DNA of 64,000 nucleotides from Ammoniphilus resinae (GTDB lineage: Bacteria; Bacillota; Bacilli; Aneurinibacillales; RAOX-1). How positions within the stretch are numbered: the first letter of the stretch is position 1; each line of letters starts with the position of its first letter. Of this stretch, positions 52,398-61,411 are shown in pieces. The stretch spans positions 62,001 through 126,000 of the forward strand of contig NZ_JAGGKT010000013.1 in NCBI RefSeq assembly GCF_017873965.1, written 5' to 3'. Below the pieces are notes generated by a model, which was not told the DNA's origin, searched no databases, and saw only the letters and a list, made by a program, of their open reading frames with translations. The translations under genes and the position numbers were made by a program.

Positions 52398-54508
52398 AGG
52401 ATCCTCCTGTCTTGGTTGATGGCCCATTGTTTTAACGTCACATAATCTGTCTTTCCACTACCCAAAAGAGGAAGCTGATGAACAGCTATCACCTTCGCCG
52501 GGATTAACATAGCTGAATAGTGATGCTGCTGGAGCCAGTTGCGTAGAACCTCTAGACGATCCTCCTGTTTTGTCGTAAAAAGATAGATTCTCTCTCCCCT
52601 ACGCGAGTCCGGGACGGTGACAGCCGATACCTCTGGATGATCGTAGCATTGTGCTGCAAGTGTTTCGACCAACTGTAAGGAAATCATCTCTCCCCCTACC
52701 TTAGCGAATCGCTTCAAGCGAGCCTGAATGGTTAAGAAGCCGTCCTCGTTTTCATCCACGATATCTCCCGTATCATACCATTCATCCGCTGGACGGAAAC
52801 CTTCACCATGCAACAAATAACCTTTCATCACATTGGGCCCTTTAACGAGCAGCCTGCCCCCTCGTTCGATTCCCGCGATAGGATCAATCCGTTTTTCCAT
52901 ACCGGGCAATAGCCTTCCAACTGTATTTTTCTGATAAGCGAGCGGAGTATTGATCGATAAAACAGGAGATGTCTCCGTTGCCCCATACCCTTCCAAGATT
53001 CGAATTCCAAACTTTTCCATCCACAGCTGACGAACCTCATCTTTCAAAGGCTCCGCCCCAGCAACAACATAGCGTATGGAATAAAAGTCATAAGGATGCG
53101 CAAACCTACCATATCCAGCAAGAAACGTCGAGGTTCCAAACAACAAGGTTGCATTTTTATCATAGCAAAGCTCCGGGATCGCCTTATAATGCAAAGGACT
53201 TGGATATAAATAGGTCTGTACACCGGTGAGAATTGGCAGGATGGTTCCGGCAGTCAAACCAAAGCTGTGAAACATCGGCAGCGCATTAAAAATTTTATCC
53301 TTGGCTGTCACGTCAATTGCACACAGCACTTGCTGGATATTCGCATAGATATTTCGATGGGTAAGCACGACGCCCTTAGGTTTCGCTTCACTTCCCGATG
53401 TAAATAAAACTAGTTCGTTTGTATCTGCTTGTGACTTGTGACCGACTAAGTAATCAATCAAAGCCCGCACTTTATGGTAATACGTAACCAGATCCTTGAG
53501 ATCCTCTAAATACACGATTCTATAGGATCTTTCCAGTTGTGAAAGCAGTTCCTGCAGGCCTGCTTTTTCTATAAACTGCTTAGAGGTTAAGATGGTCTGA
53601 ATCTCAGCGGTTTCGCAGCATTCGCGGACCGTTTGAATCCCTTGTGAAAAATTCAAGATAGCCGGTGTGATGCCGATCCGAAAAAAGGAAAATAGTGCAA
53701 TGAGATGTCCATTAGAGCTAGGAAGAAGAACCCCCATTCTGTTCTCCTTTTTGTATTGAATCAGCTTTTGACTTAATGCATGACTTGCTAGAATGAGCTT
53801 ACGATAGGATAATGATTGCGTTGGGTCCTCTACAATCGTCTGGTCAGCACCATTAAGGCGGGCACTATGCAATAATTCATTGTACAAATTCACTTGCTCT
53901 TTTAACCTGCTGTTTAACCAGGCATTTTGCAAAATACGGTAGATGTGCTCCGTTGCTTGCTTTTTTTGTACCCTCATCGATTTTCCTTCTTCTCGGTTTA
54001 AGGAGAAGGCTGTTTCAATCGTAATTTTCACACGGGGGAACAAGTGGGTCCGCTGTTTGTCTCCCAAATAAGAAAGCTTTGATCGTTCAAGGCCGTTTAG
54101 AATCACGGGATAAATGGATGCTCCTGTACGTAAAGCTAGGTATCCAATCCCGTTGTATATTTTCATTAGCCCACCAGTCGTCGTAATTCGTCCCTCTGGA
54201 AAAATTACCAGTGGCTGCTGTTGATTTACAATTCGTACCATCTGACGGATGGAATATGGATTGTGCGGGTTAATCATAATATGTTTGCGAAACTTCATCA
54301 TCCAGGAGAAGCGCTGGGCGATCCCCGTGTTAACGACAAAAGTGACGTTACTCGGAAGAAATAGTGCAAGAAAAACCGCATCTAGTAATGAAGTATGGTT
54401 TGGCATAAGAATCACAGGGCGGGAAAAATCCAGCTTTTCTAATCCTTGTATTTTCACCCTAAAAAATAATCGTATAAACCATCTCATAATGTTCAGAAGA
54501 AATTCCAT
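52394..54508 (-). CDS. aas: Bifunctional acyltransferase/acyl-ACP synthetase, Aas-like
   Basis: 704 residues in two enzymes. The N-terminal PlsC-type acyltransferase has the HxxxxD motif in NHTSLLD and the FPEGRIT motif, and the C-terminal AMP-forming ligase has LVLFTSGSEAKPKGVVLTH, EGYGATETSPV and YDTGDIVDE. The fusion reacylates 2-acyl-glycerophosphoethanolamine in E. coli. A start site AAAGGTGATATGCA precedes the ATG. It is coupled by 4 bases to the downstream transporter gene. Confidence 0.93.
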   Translation of the reverse strand: MEFLLNIMRWFIRLFFRVKIQGLEKLDFSRPVILMPNHTSLLDAVFLALFLPSNVTFVVNTGIAQRFSWMMKFRKHIMINPHNPYSIRQMVRIVNQQQPLVIFPEGRITTTGGLMKIYNGIGYLALRTGASIYPVILNGLERSKLSYLGDKQRTHLFPRVKITIETAFSLNREEGKSMRVQKKQATEHIYRILQNAWLNSRLKEQVNLYNELLHSARLNGADQTIVEDPTQSLSYRKLILASHALSQKLIQYKKENRMGVLLPSSNGHLIALFSFFRIGITPAILNFSQGIQTVRECCETAEIQTILTSKQFIEKAGLQELLSQLERSYRIVYLEDLKDLVTYYHKVRALIDYLVGHKSQADTNELVLFTSGSEAKPKGVVLTHRNIYANIQQVLCAIDVTAKDKIFNALPMFHSFGLTAGTILPILTGVQTYLYPSPLHYKAIPELCYDKNATLLFGTSTFLAGYGRFAHPYDFYSIRYVVAGAEPLKDEVRQLWMEKFGIRILEGYGATETSPVLSINTPLAYQKNTVGRLLPGMEKRIDPIAGIERGGRLLVKGPNVMKGYLLHGEGFRPADEWYDTGDIVDENEDGFLTIQARLKRFAKVGGEMISLQLVETLAAQCYDHPEVSAVTVPDSRRGERIYLFTTKQEDRLEVLRNWLQQHHYSAMLIPAKVIAVHQLPLLGSGKTDYVTLKQWAINQDRRIL

Positions 54509-54568
54509 TGCATATCACCTTTTTCCTGTTCTTTCCTTTCATTTTACAGGGTTCTACGAATTACATAA

Positions 54569-54588
54569 GTACCAACTTTACTTGGTAC
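54569..54588. repeat. Inverted repeat upstream of aas
   Basis: GTACCAA-CTTTAC-TTGGTAC, perfect 7-base arms, 60 bases before the aas ATG. It could be an operator; it does not fit the FapR site (TTAGTACCN2TACTAA-like) well. Confidence 0.4.
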
Positions 54589-54613
54589 CTCTCTCGGAAA
54601 AAGGTAAATTGAA

Positions 54614-55255
54614 TTACTCGATCATCTTCTTTTTTTTAGCGATCTCAGCAGCTTCCTTACTAGAGGAAACCCCCATCTTTTTCAGGATTCTGTTAATATG
54701 ATTTTTAATTGTACGCTTGGTGATAAACAGGGATTTTTCAATTTCAGATTGCGTGTGCCCCTGTTGAACCATTTTCAAAATATCCTTTTCTGCATTGGTT
54801 AATAAGCTCTTCTGTTCCTCCCGACGTAGACGCACAAGTTCCTTTCGTAAAACCTCTGCGGCCGAAGAATGGATCACAGACTGCTGTTCGAAGGCTGATC
54901 GAATCATTGAAGGAATGTCTTGAAAATGAAGTTTATTGACATAATTCACTACACCCGCCGCAAAGGCATCAAGAATCACTTCCTCCTGATCCAATGAAGT
55001 GAGCATAATAATGTTGACTGGTTTACCCTGATCCATGATTTCCATTGCGGTATCAATGCCATCTAGGTTGTTCTCCGTGAGATTAATATCCATAAGAACT
55101 ACATCAATTTCGTTAGCCGCCCATTTTTCCAAGGCCTCTTCTTTTGTACTAGCCAAGCATACCATCTGCATACCGGATTCGGCGCCTATTAGATCCGCAA
55201 TTCCTCGCTGCCAAACCGGATCATCTTCCACCATCATGACCTGAATTTGTCTCAT
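54614..55255 (-). CDS. NarL/FixJ-family response regulator
   Basis: 213 residues: receiver domain with MMVEDDPVW, the phospho-acceptor aspartate in VVLMDINLTENNLDG, and a LuxR-type helix-turn-helix (LLTNAEKDILKMVQQGHTQSEIEKSL, RTIKNHINRILKKM). The ATG at 55255 follows GGAGGGGGG; the longer open frame is not used. It overlaps the kinase gene and is divergent from the frd operon, a likely target. Confidence 0.92.
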   Translation of the reverse strand: MRQIQVMMVEDDPVWQRGIADLIGAESGMQMVCLASTKEEALEKWAANEIDVVLMDINLTENNLDGIDTAMEIMDQGKPVNIIMLTSLDQEEVILDAFAAGVVNYVNKLHFQDIPSMIRSAFEQQSVIHSSAAEVLRKELVRLRREEQKSLLTNAEKDILKMVQQGHTQSEIEKSLFITKRTIKNHINRILKKMGVSSSKEAAEIAKKKKMIE

Positions 55256-56651
55256 TCTTGTGTCCCCCCTCCTTTTGCTCCATTTCACTCACATTCATTT
55301 GTCTTTTCCTCGGAATATACAAGTAAACACGAGTGCCACTGCCAACCGTACTGTCCATTTCCATCAAACCTTGGTGTTTTCGCAAAACTTGATAACAGTA
55401 GGCCAAACCTAGTCCAAAATGGGACTCTGAATGTTTTTTCGTGGAAAAGAACGGTTCAAAAACATGAGCAAGCTGCTCCTTTGATATTCCTTTTCCATTA
55501 TCCTTCAGAACAAAGACAAAATATTTTTTTGAAACATAGGACTCAACTTCCAGCTTTCCCCCTACAGGAACGGCTTCAATGGCATTCATTAGCAGGTTAA
55601 TCCATACTTCCTTGAGCTGAACAGGATCCACCCGAAGCGTCCAACGCGGTTTGCTAACCAGAACCAATTCAATTTGCTTTTGCTGCAAATACGGCTGCAC
55701 ATGATCGATCGCTTGGTTGAGCAATTCATCCATTGGACAATCCGATTCCTTTAAAGGAATTTCCTGTACCTTTCCTTGAATCCGTTGCACCATGTTCAAC
55801 ATATGTTCTGTCGATTGCTGCAAATCTCGGATATCCTCACGAATTTCCGGTTGACCCTCCGTCAGCCTGTTTAAACGATGGAGAATCAGCTGCATTTTTC
55901 CGACTTCATTCTTAATGGAATGATTTAAAATACTTGTTCCAGAGGTTAATGCTCGCAAGGTCATATTCAGACGATTCTGTTCAACGCTTAATTTCACTCC
56001 CAATACGCCGTGTTTTAAGGCAAAACCGACAAATAGAAGAAACTGCGCAAAAATTAATAGAGCATTATATCTCCATGCTTCATACCATCCATAAAGACGG
56101 AAGATATAAATCGTTAAGGTTATAAACAGAATGGGGGCAACCCCGATCATGAGCACCACATATCTTCCTCTTCTTAGAAGCGGATCCTTCTCGTGAAAAT
56201 AGAGGTACACCAATAAAAGCGAGCTGAATAGCAAATAGGGAACAACCCAGATATTCGTAATCCGATAATTGATGAGTAACTCTGGAACAACCGGTGTTGT
56301 AACTAGACTGTAGATAATAGGAAGCATAGCGATCCCTGCTACCCATTTTCTGGTCTGTTCTTTGATCGCTGGCCAAGAATGCAAGGCAAATAATAGAAAG
56401 GCATACGGCATTCCCATTTGACAGATCAAAGAAGCTGTATTTGCTGCATAGTGCAGCATCACATCAAAAGAAGGATTGATGAAATCCTGTAAAACAGGGC
56501 GTAGTTCGTCGTCTATGATTCCTGCCAAAAAGCCGAATCCCCCGATAAATGCAGTTAAACTGGCCCATCGGCTCGATGGCACCTTCCGATCTTTAATAAT
56601 GAGTAAAATACTCATACTCCATAGGGCAAGCAGGACTACCCCCATAAACAT
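55221..56651 (-). CDS. Sensor histidine kinase with membrane sensor domain
   Basis: 476 residues. About 6-7 hydrophobic segments fill the first 220 residues (7TM-type sensor region). The dimerisation domain carries the phospho-acceptor His in LNHSIKNEVGKM, followed by HATPase with INLLMNAIEAVP, DNGKGISKEQ and GLGLAYCYQVL. AAAGGAG is 10 bases before the ATG. It is coupled to the regulator gene by a 35-base overlap. The sensed signal is unknown; respiratory or redox control is plausible from the neighbour frd. Confidence 0.92.
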   Translation of the reverse strand: MFMGVVLLALWSMSILLIIKDRKVPSSRWASLTAFIGGFGFLAGIIDDELRPVLQDFINPSFDVMLHYAANTASLICQMGMPYAFLLFALHSWPAIKEQTRKWVAGIAMLPIIYSLVTTPVVPELLINYRITNIWVVPYLLFSSLLLVYLYFHEKDPLLRRGRYVVLMIGVAPILFITLTIYIFRLYGWYEAWRYNALLIFAQFLLFVGFALKHGVLGVKLSVEQNRLNMTLRALTSGTSILNHSIKNEVGKMQLILHRLNRLTEGQPEIREDIRDLQQSTEHMLNMVQRIQGKVQEIPLKESDCPMDELLNQAIDHVQPYLQQKQIELVLVSKPRWTLRVDPVQLKEVWINLLMNAIEAVPVGGKLEVESYVSKKYFVFVLKDNGKGISKEQLAHVFEPFFSTKKHSESHFGLGLAYCYQVLRKHQGLMEMDSTVGSGTRVYLYIPRKRQMNVSEMEQKEGGHKNETNSGHDGGR

Positions 56652-56723
56652 GTGACAAAATCTCCTTTTTCATCGCAAATCCGGTTCATACTTTCATTAT
56701 AGTAGATTTCATGTCAAGAGATC

Positions 56724-56757
56724 ATTTTTTTCGCGGAATGAAAGAACATTTTTCGCG
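56724..56757. promoter_or_regulatory. Direct repeats between the two-component genes and frdCAB
   Basis: Two copies of CATTTTT(TT)CGCG, at 56724-56735 and 56748-56757, about 23 bases apart (two helical turns). They lie in the divergent promoter region and could be response-regulator binding sites. Confidence 0.4.
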
Positions 56758-56886
56758 TCTTAGAGCATATCCCCACATTTTTCCGAATATTCTCTACAAG
56801 AGACCAATACATGTACTTCCCCTCCTGTCCTTAGCACGTCTTCACGGTGAATCACTGACCATTCCTGTAGAAAGGAAGAGCCTCCC

Positions 56887-57105
56887 ATGATTCTATCACA
56901 TTGCTGTGGCGCCCCTACCCACATGACCTATTTGTCTGATGACCCCTTTGTTTATGATGACGTGTATGATCTGCAAACCCCTGTCCCTGTCTGTTTAAAG
57001 TGCAAACAAGTGATTGGTCCCATACAACCTAAACCACCAAGAAATGACATAAGAAAAACAATTCGCCTTAAAGGAGGATGGAAATGCATTTACAGAGAGC
57101 CTTAA
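56887..57105 (+). CDS. Small zinc-ribbon-like protein before frdC, 72 aa
   Basis: ATG with AAAGGAAGAG upstream. Cysteines at HCC (6-7) and CLKCK (36-39) plus a later CIYREP give a zinc-ribbon-like pattern; several Tyr/Asp residues lie between. It overlaps the start of frdC by 22 bases, so coupling is possible. Its role is unknown. Confidence 0.5.
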   Translation: MILSHCCGAPTHMTYLSDDPFVYDDVYDLQTPVPVCLKCKQVIGPIQPKPPRNDIRKTIRLKGGWKCIYREP

Positions 57106-57719
57106 TGCAAAATCGGAAAATGGATCTATGGGTGGAGTTGGTCCAAACTGTAAGTGGTTTATTGTTAGTAGGCTTCCTTTGGACACACATGATTTTTGTC
57201 GCGTCCATTCTGCTCGGCATAGAAGCCTTTAACACGCTGGCTAAATTTATGGAGGACTTTGGACTTTTGCCAGTAGCCGTTATTTTTATTATCTTAGCCG
57301 GTGCGGCACATGTCGGCACTGTTCTCCGCCGCATCCCCGGGAGGTGGCAAGAGCAAAAAATTGTTTGGCGTCATGCCAAAACAATTAAGCATCATGACAC
57401 TTGGTCCTGGCTCTTCCAGGCAGTTACAGGCAGCGCCATGCTGATCCTGATTATCATTCATGTGTTCGTTGTGGTTTATGCGGGAATCAATACAGAACTT
57501 AGTGCGGATCGGGTTCATTCATGGATGCTGTGGTTCTACATCGTCCTTCTGCTCCTCGCCGAATATCACGCCAGCGTTGGTCTGTACCGAACATTGGTGA
57601 AATGGACCAACATGAAAAGACGCAGCTTAAAAACGGTGTTGCTAATCATCACGATCTTGACAGTTGGGCTAGGGCTGATAAGTTTGGCAGTATTTTATTC
57701 CCACGGAGGTTCAATATGA
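57084..57719 (+). CDS. frdC: Fumarate reductase cytochrome b subunit
   Basis: 211 residues, five membrane helices and four histidines at 35, 76, 126 and 162, placed like the two b-haem ligands of the Wolinella-type di-haem FrdC. Its start at 57084 has AAAGGAGG 6 bases upstream. It anchors the FrdAB dimer and takes electrons from menaquinol. The stop overlaps the frdA start by 4 bases. Confidence 0.92.
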   Translation: MHLQRALMQNRKMDLWVELVQTVSGLLLVGFLWTHMIFVASILLGIEAFNTLAKFMEDFGLLPVAVIFIILAGAAHVGTVLRRIPGRWQEQKIVWRHAKTIKHHDTWSWLFQAVTGSAMLILIIIHVFVVVYAGINTELSADRVHSWMLWFYIVLLLLAEYHASVGLYRTLVKWTNMKRRSLKTVLLIITILTVGLGLISLAVFYSHGGSI

Positions 57720-59530
57720 GTCAATATGATCTTTTTACCACAGATGTATTAATCGTTGGTGCTGGATTAGCAGGTGAGCGGGCTGCCATTGAGGCAGCCT
57801 CACAAGGCCTGCAAGTGATGATGTTAAGTTTAGTTCCTCCTCGACGTTCCCACAGCTCTGCTGCGCAGGGCGGCATGCAGGCCTCCTTAGGAAATAGCGC
57901 AATGGGCAAAGGAGATAATACGGACGTACATTTCGCAGATACCGTGAAAGGATCGGATTGGGGCTGTGATCAGGATGTTGCCCGCCTGTTCGCCGAAACA
58001 GCGCCCATTGCCGTGCGCCAAATGGCGGCCTGGGGAGTTCCCTGGAATCGGGTAGTTGCAGGATCACGGGTGTACGACGGACAAGAAATCCATGAGGATC
58101 CCGAAAAAGAAGGGCTAATCACGGCACGGAATTTCGGTGGAACGGCCAAATGGCGTACATGCTATACAGCAGACGGCACAGGTCATTCCTTGCTTTATAC
58201 CATGGACAGTGTGGTTCTCAAGCTGGGCATCACGGTACACGACCGAACCGAGGCCTTGTCTTTAATCCACGATGGCACAACCTGCAGCGGTGTTGTTGCT
58301 CGATGCCTGCGAACTGGTAAACTTCGCGTGTATACTGCCAGGTCTACGGTCATCGCCACAGGTGGATACGGTCGGCTTTATGGCGCTTCAACCAATGCCA
58401 TTATCAATGAAGGAAATGGCATGTTCATTGCTTTGGATACAGGGGTGATACCATTAGGCAATATGGAGGCCGTGCAATTTCATCCAACTGGAATTGTACC
58501 CTCCTGGATCTTAATTACTGAAGGGGCTCGTGGTGATGGGGGCTATCTGTTGGATAAAAACCACTACCGTTTCATGCCAGATTATGAACCGAAGAAAAAA
58601 GAGCTCGCCTCCCGAGACGTTGTTTCCCGGCGGATTATGCAGCATATTCGGCAGGGGTACGGGGTAGATAGCCCTTATGGTGCGCATGTTTGGCTAGACA
58701 TCAGACACCTGGGAGCAAAGCACATCAACACCAATCTACGGGAAATTGCAAATATCTCACGTAATTTTACGGGAATTGATCCTGTTCATGATCTCATTCC
58801 GGTTCGTCCCACCCAACATTATAGTATGGGAGGAATCCGGACCAATATCGATGGGATGGCTTATGGGCTGAACGGACTGTTTGCCCTTGGCGAAGCAGCC
58901 TGCTGGGATATGCACGGGTTCAATCGTCTAGGCGGAAATTCTCTTGCCGAAACCGTTGTTGCAGGAATGATCATCGGGGATAAAATTGCGAAATATTCCA
59001 AGGAGGCTTCTCTGCAGGTTTCTTCAAAGCTTGTCGACGATCATGTAGGCATTCAGAGAGAGCGGATTCAAACCTTGATCTCCAGGGGCAAGCGTGGCGA
59101 AAGTGTATATGAACTACGCCGTAACATGGAGCAGGTTTTGAGTGAAAATGTCGGTATTTTCCGCACGGAAGAGGCCCTTCAGCAGGCGGTGAACAGTTTA
59201 CACGAATTGCACCAGCGTGCTGCACATGTGGGGTTGTACGGCGGTGGCCAAGGTGCTGATCCTGAACTAGCTTCAGCCCTGCGGATCCAGGGAATGCTCA
59301 AGTTAGCCTATTGTATTGCAGCTGGCGCACTTGCCCGCAAAGAGAGCCGGGGAAGCCATTACCGCGAGGATTACCCCAAACGCGATGACGTCAACTGGCT
59401 CAAGCGAACGCTGGCCTATTGGCCGATGGAAGCTGATCAGCCGACTCTGCAATATGAAGATGTGAAGATTACGGAATTGCCACCCGGTGATCGTGGGTAT
59501 GGTGAGGCGAGCATCCCGTCAAAGGGGTAA
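57716..59530 (+). CDS. frdA: Fumarate reductase flavoprotein subunit (Wolinella type)
   Basis: 604 residues from the ATG at 57716, preceded by CACGGAGGTTC; the frame is open far upstream, but that part overlaps frdC. FAD binding is at GAGLAG (15-20) and the covalent FAD histidine at His46 (RRSHSSAAQGG). Active-site stretches are VKGSDWGCDQDVA, EAVQFHPTGIVPS, TEGARGDGGYLL and RPTQHYSMGGIR. From memory the whole protein tracks the Wolinella FrdA over long segments (KKELASRDVVSRR, ESRG.H.REDYPKRDD). Confidence 0.95.
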   Translation: MSQYDLFTTDVLIVGAGLAGERAAIEAASQGLQVMMLSLVPPRRSHSSAAQGGMQASLGNSAMGKGDNTDVHFADTVKGSDWGCDQDVARLFAETAPIAVRQMAAWGVPWNRVVAGSRVYDGQEIHEDPEKEGLITARNFGGTAKWRTCYTADGTGHSLLYTMDSVVLKLGITVHDRTEALSLIHDGTTCSGVVARCLRTGKLRVYTARSTVIATGGYGRLYGASTNAIINEGNGMFIALDTGVIPLGNMEAVQFHPTGIVPSWILITEGARGDGGYLLDKNHYRFMPDYEPKKKELASRDVVSRRIMQHIRQGYGVDSPYGAHVWLDIRHLGAKHINTNLREIANISRNFTGIDPVHDLIPVRPTQHYSMGGIRTNIDGMAYGLNGLFALGEAACWDMHGFNRLGGNSLAETVVAGMIIGDKIAKYSKEASLQVSSKLVDDHVGIQRERIQTLISRGKRGESVYELRRNMEQVLSENVGIFRTEEALQQAVNSLHELHQRAAHVGLYGGGQGADPELASALRIQGMLKLAYCIAAGALARKESRGSHYREDYPKRDDVNWLKRTLAYWPMEADQPTLQYEDVKITELPPGDRGYGEASIPSKG

Positions 59531-59552
59531 GCCCAAGAGAGGAGTATGTGAG

Positions 59553-60284
59553 ATGAATCCACGTCAATTAACCTTTCAGATTTTTAGGTACAATCCAGAA
59601 ACGCCGGAACAACAGCCTTCTATGCAAAATTATGTAGTTGAAGAAGAACCGGGAATGACCCTCTTTATCGCTCTAAACCGGATTCGCGAAACCTTGGATC
59701 CTACTCTGAGATTTGACTTTGTTTGCCGAGCTGGGATTTGCGGGTCCTGCGGGATGCTGATCAATGGAACTCCTACCCTTGCCTGTCGAACTTTAACCAA
59801 GAATTTGCCGGAAAACATTACCCTAATGCCTCTTCCCGTTTTCCAGCTCTTGGGCGATTTATCTGTGGACACCGGTACATGGTTTCGTGAGATGTCAATC
59901 CGCACTGAATCCTGGGTCCATTCCAATAAGGAAATTGACCCGCGGGCACCGGAGGAGCCAATGGATAATGAAACCGCCCTGTCGATTTACGAAGCCGAAC
60001 GATGTATTGAATGCGGCTGCTGTATTGGGGGATGTGCCACGGCAAATCTCAAGCCCGATTTTATCGGAGCTGCGGGAGTCAACCGGGTCGCACGCTTTAT
60101 GTTGGACCCGCGAGATCAGCGGAGTGAACAGGAATATTTCGATGTGGTTGGCTCTGAAGATGGAATTTTCGGCTGTATCGGCCTCATGGCTTGTGACGAC
60201 AACTGCCCCGTCGGAATCCCCTTACAGGGACAACTGGCATACGTTAGAAAAAAGATGGCCTCCGCTGGCTGGAAGCGGAAATGA
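59553..60284 (+). CDS. frdB: Fumarate reductase iron-sulfur subunit
   Basis: 243 residues from an ATG behind GAGAGGAG, 22 bases after frdA. The N-terminal domain holds a [2Fe-2S] set (Cys58, 63, 66, 78: CRAGICGSCG...C), and the C-terminal domain the [4Fe-4S] and [3Fe-4S] sets (CIECGCCIGGC at 151-161 and C208, C214, C218 in GCIGLMACDDNCPVG). It passes electrons from the cytochrome to the flavin. Confidence 0.94.
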   Translation: MNPRQLTFQIFRYNPETPEQQPSMQNYVVEEEPGMTLFIALNRIRETLDPTLRFDFVCRAGICGSCGMLINGTPTLACRTLTKNLPENITLMPLPVFQLLGDLSVDTGTWFREMSIRTESWVHSNKEIDPRAPEEPMDNETALSIYEAERCIECGCCIGGCATANLKPDFIGAAGVNRVARFMLDPRDQRSEQEYFDVVGSEDGIFGCIGLMACDDNCPVGIPLQGQLAYVRKKMASAGWKRK

Positions 60285-60612
60285 TGGGAGTGAGGGGCTA
60301 GTGAAGCCAGATTTGGATGGAATTTGAGAAGTAGGGTCCACTTTTGGGGATTATAGTCGTTTTATGCCCCTTTTTTAAAATTTGTGATGGACCGATGATA
60401 GAATCCTCGGTCCTCTTTCTATTAATAAAGCCTATGTGAATTTTGGTAGTAAAGGGCTCCCTATTCGACATTTCTGCAAGAAATGAGCCGTTTAGTCATA
60501 TGATAGTCGATCCAGGTCACAAAATAAGGGGTCTAGGTCACGGGAAATGAAATCCTTCTCGCATTTGTGGAATGACTTCAAATAAATACCCACACCTGTA
60601 TCTTGTCGCCCC
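60285..60612. other. Intergenic region after frdB
   Basis: About 330 bases. It has a terminator-like hairpin at 60389-60422, a short palindrome CATTTCT-GCA-AGAAATG near 60470, and two copies of AGGTCAC about 20 bases apart. No coding frame with a ribosome site was found. Confidence 0.6.
60389..60422 (+). terminator. Terminator of the frdCAB operon
   Basis: GGACCGA / TCGGTCC hairpin with an 11-base loop followed by TCTTTCTATT, about 105 bases after the frdB stop. Confidence 0.6.
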
Positions 60613-61248
60613 CTATTTCCCTTCGTCATCAAGTGAAATCCGAGCAATCAAGGCCCACCTCGCCTTGTTCAATGTTTCTTCAACCGAACTGTAGGAGGAA
60701 AGACTATTCTGATCTGTTGCTTGAATCCCCCAAACTACTACGCTTTCATCTTCCGGAACATCCATTTTCCCATCGATTTTGATCGGCATTTGTGCTGTAT
60801 ATTTTTTGTCCTTTGGAATGGTCCCCTTCATACTTGTGTAACCTTTTTCCTGCTGAAACAAGACGAGATTAAGATCATATTCGAAGTTTTCATCCATCCC
60901 TTGCACCTGCTGGGCCGAAATGATGAATTCCCCTTTGAATTTTCCTTTCCCTTCGCCTTCCTCTATATTAGAAACCATAGATTGGACAGTCTGAACCTTC
61001 TTCCCATTCTCCCAGATTTCCGTTTCCACCTTCATATTCGTTTTCGGACCTTCATACTCAAGTGCCACCGCCCCAGCATCTGAACCAAGAAATGCCTCAA
61101 ACTTCTTCGCATCCCCTGAAAATAAATCGACCGGCGCTACATATAAAACTCCAGTGTCAGTTGGTGCTGGCTGTGGTAACGGGGAACTTTTCTCGTTAGT
61201 GGCACAGGCGGTGATGAAAAGAAATAATAAAATCATAAAATAACGCAT
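60613..61248 (-). CDS. Lipoprotein of unknown function, 211 aa
   Basis: Starts at the ATG at 61248 (GGGAGAGG upstream). Lipobox FITA-Cys15, then a Ser/Pro linker and a beta-rich domain of about 190 residues. The family was not recognised. It is transcribed alone, between the frd terminator and the ktrB gene. Confidence 0.8.
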   Translation of the reverse strand: MRYFMILLFLFITACATNEKSSPLPQPAPTDTGVLYVAPVDLFSGDAKKFEAFLGSDAGAVALEYEGPKTNMKVETEIWENGKKVQTVQSMVSNIEEGEGKGKFKGEFIISAQQVQGMDENFEYDLNLVLFQQEKGYTSMKGTIPKDKKYTAQMPIKIDGKMDVPEDESVVVWGIQATDQNSLSSYSSVEETLNKARWALIARISLDDEGK

Positions 61249-61322
61249 TCTTCGAACCTCTCCCTTTCCCTTACATATTGAGACGGTGTGCGGGGAGTAA
61301 AAGTTACTATAGCGCCAAACCA

Positions 61323-61347
61323 AATAGCGGAAAATTTTTCCGCTATT
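61323..61347. terminator. Palindromic hairpin downstream of ktrB
   Basis: AATAGCGGAAAA-T-TTTTCCGCTATT, perfect over 12-base arms; the tail TGAGCC is not a T-tract, so it is probably a terminator-like element of the same AGCGGAAAA family as at 38726 and 50617. Confidence 0.6.
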
Positions 61348-61411
61348 GAGCCCCATTCTCCAAATTCTTAGTGATTAACGGTAGCCAGCCTTTACCCTCC
61401 GACGCCAACAA

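Noticed and set aside
54569-54588. FapR operator upstream of aas
   Set aside because: The arms are separated by six bases and the core does not match the compact FapR site.
57521-57715. Upstream extension of frdA
   Set aside because: It overlaps frdC in another frame and a better ATG with a strong ribosome site lies at 57716.
60470-60486. Palindrome CATTTCT-GCA-AGAAATG after frdB
   Set aside because: It is short, isolated and has no associated gene or T-tract; it could be chance.
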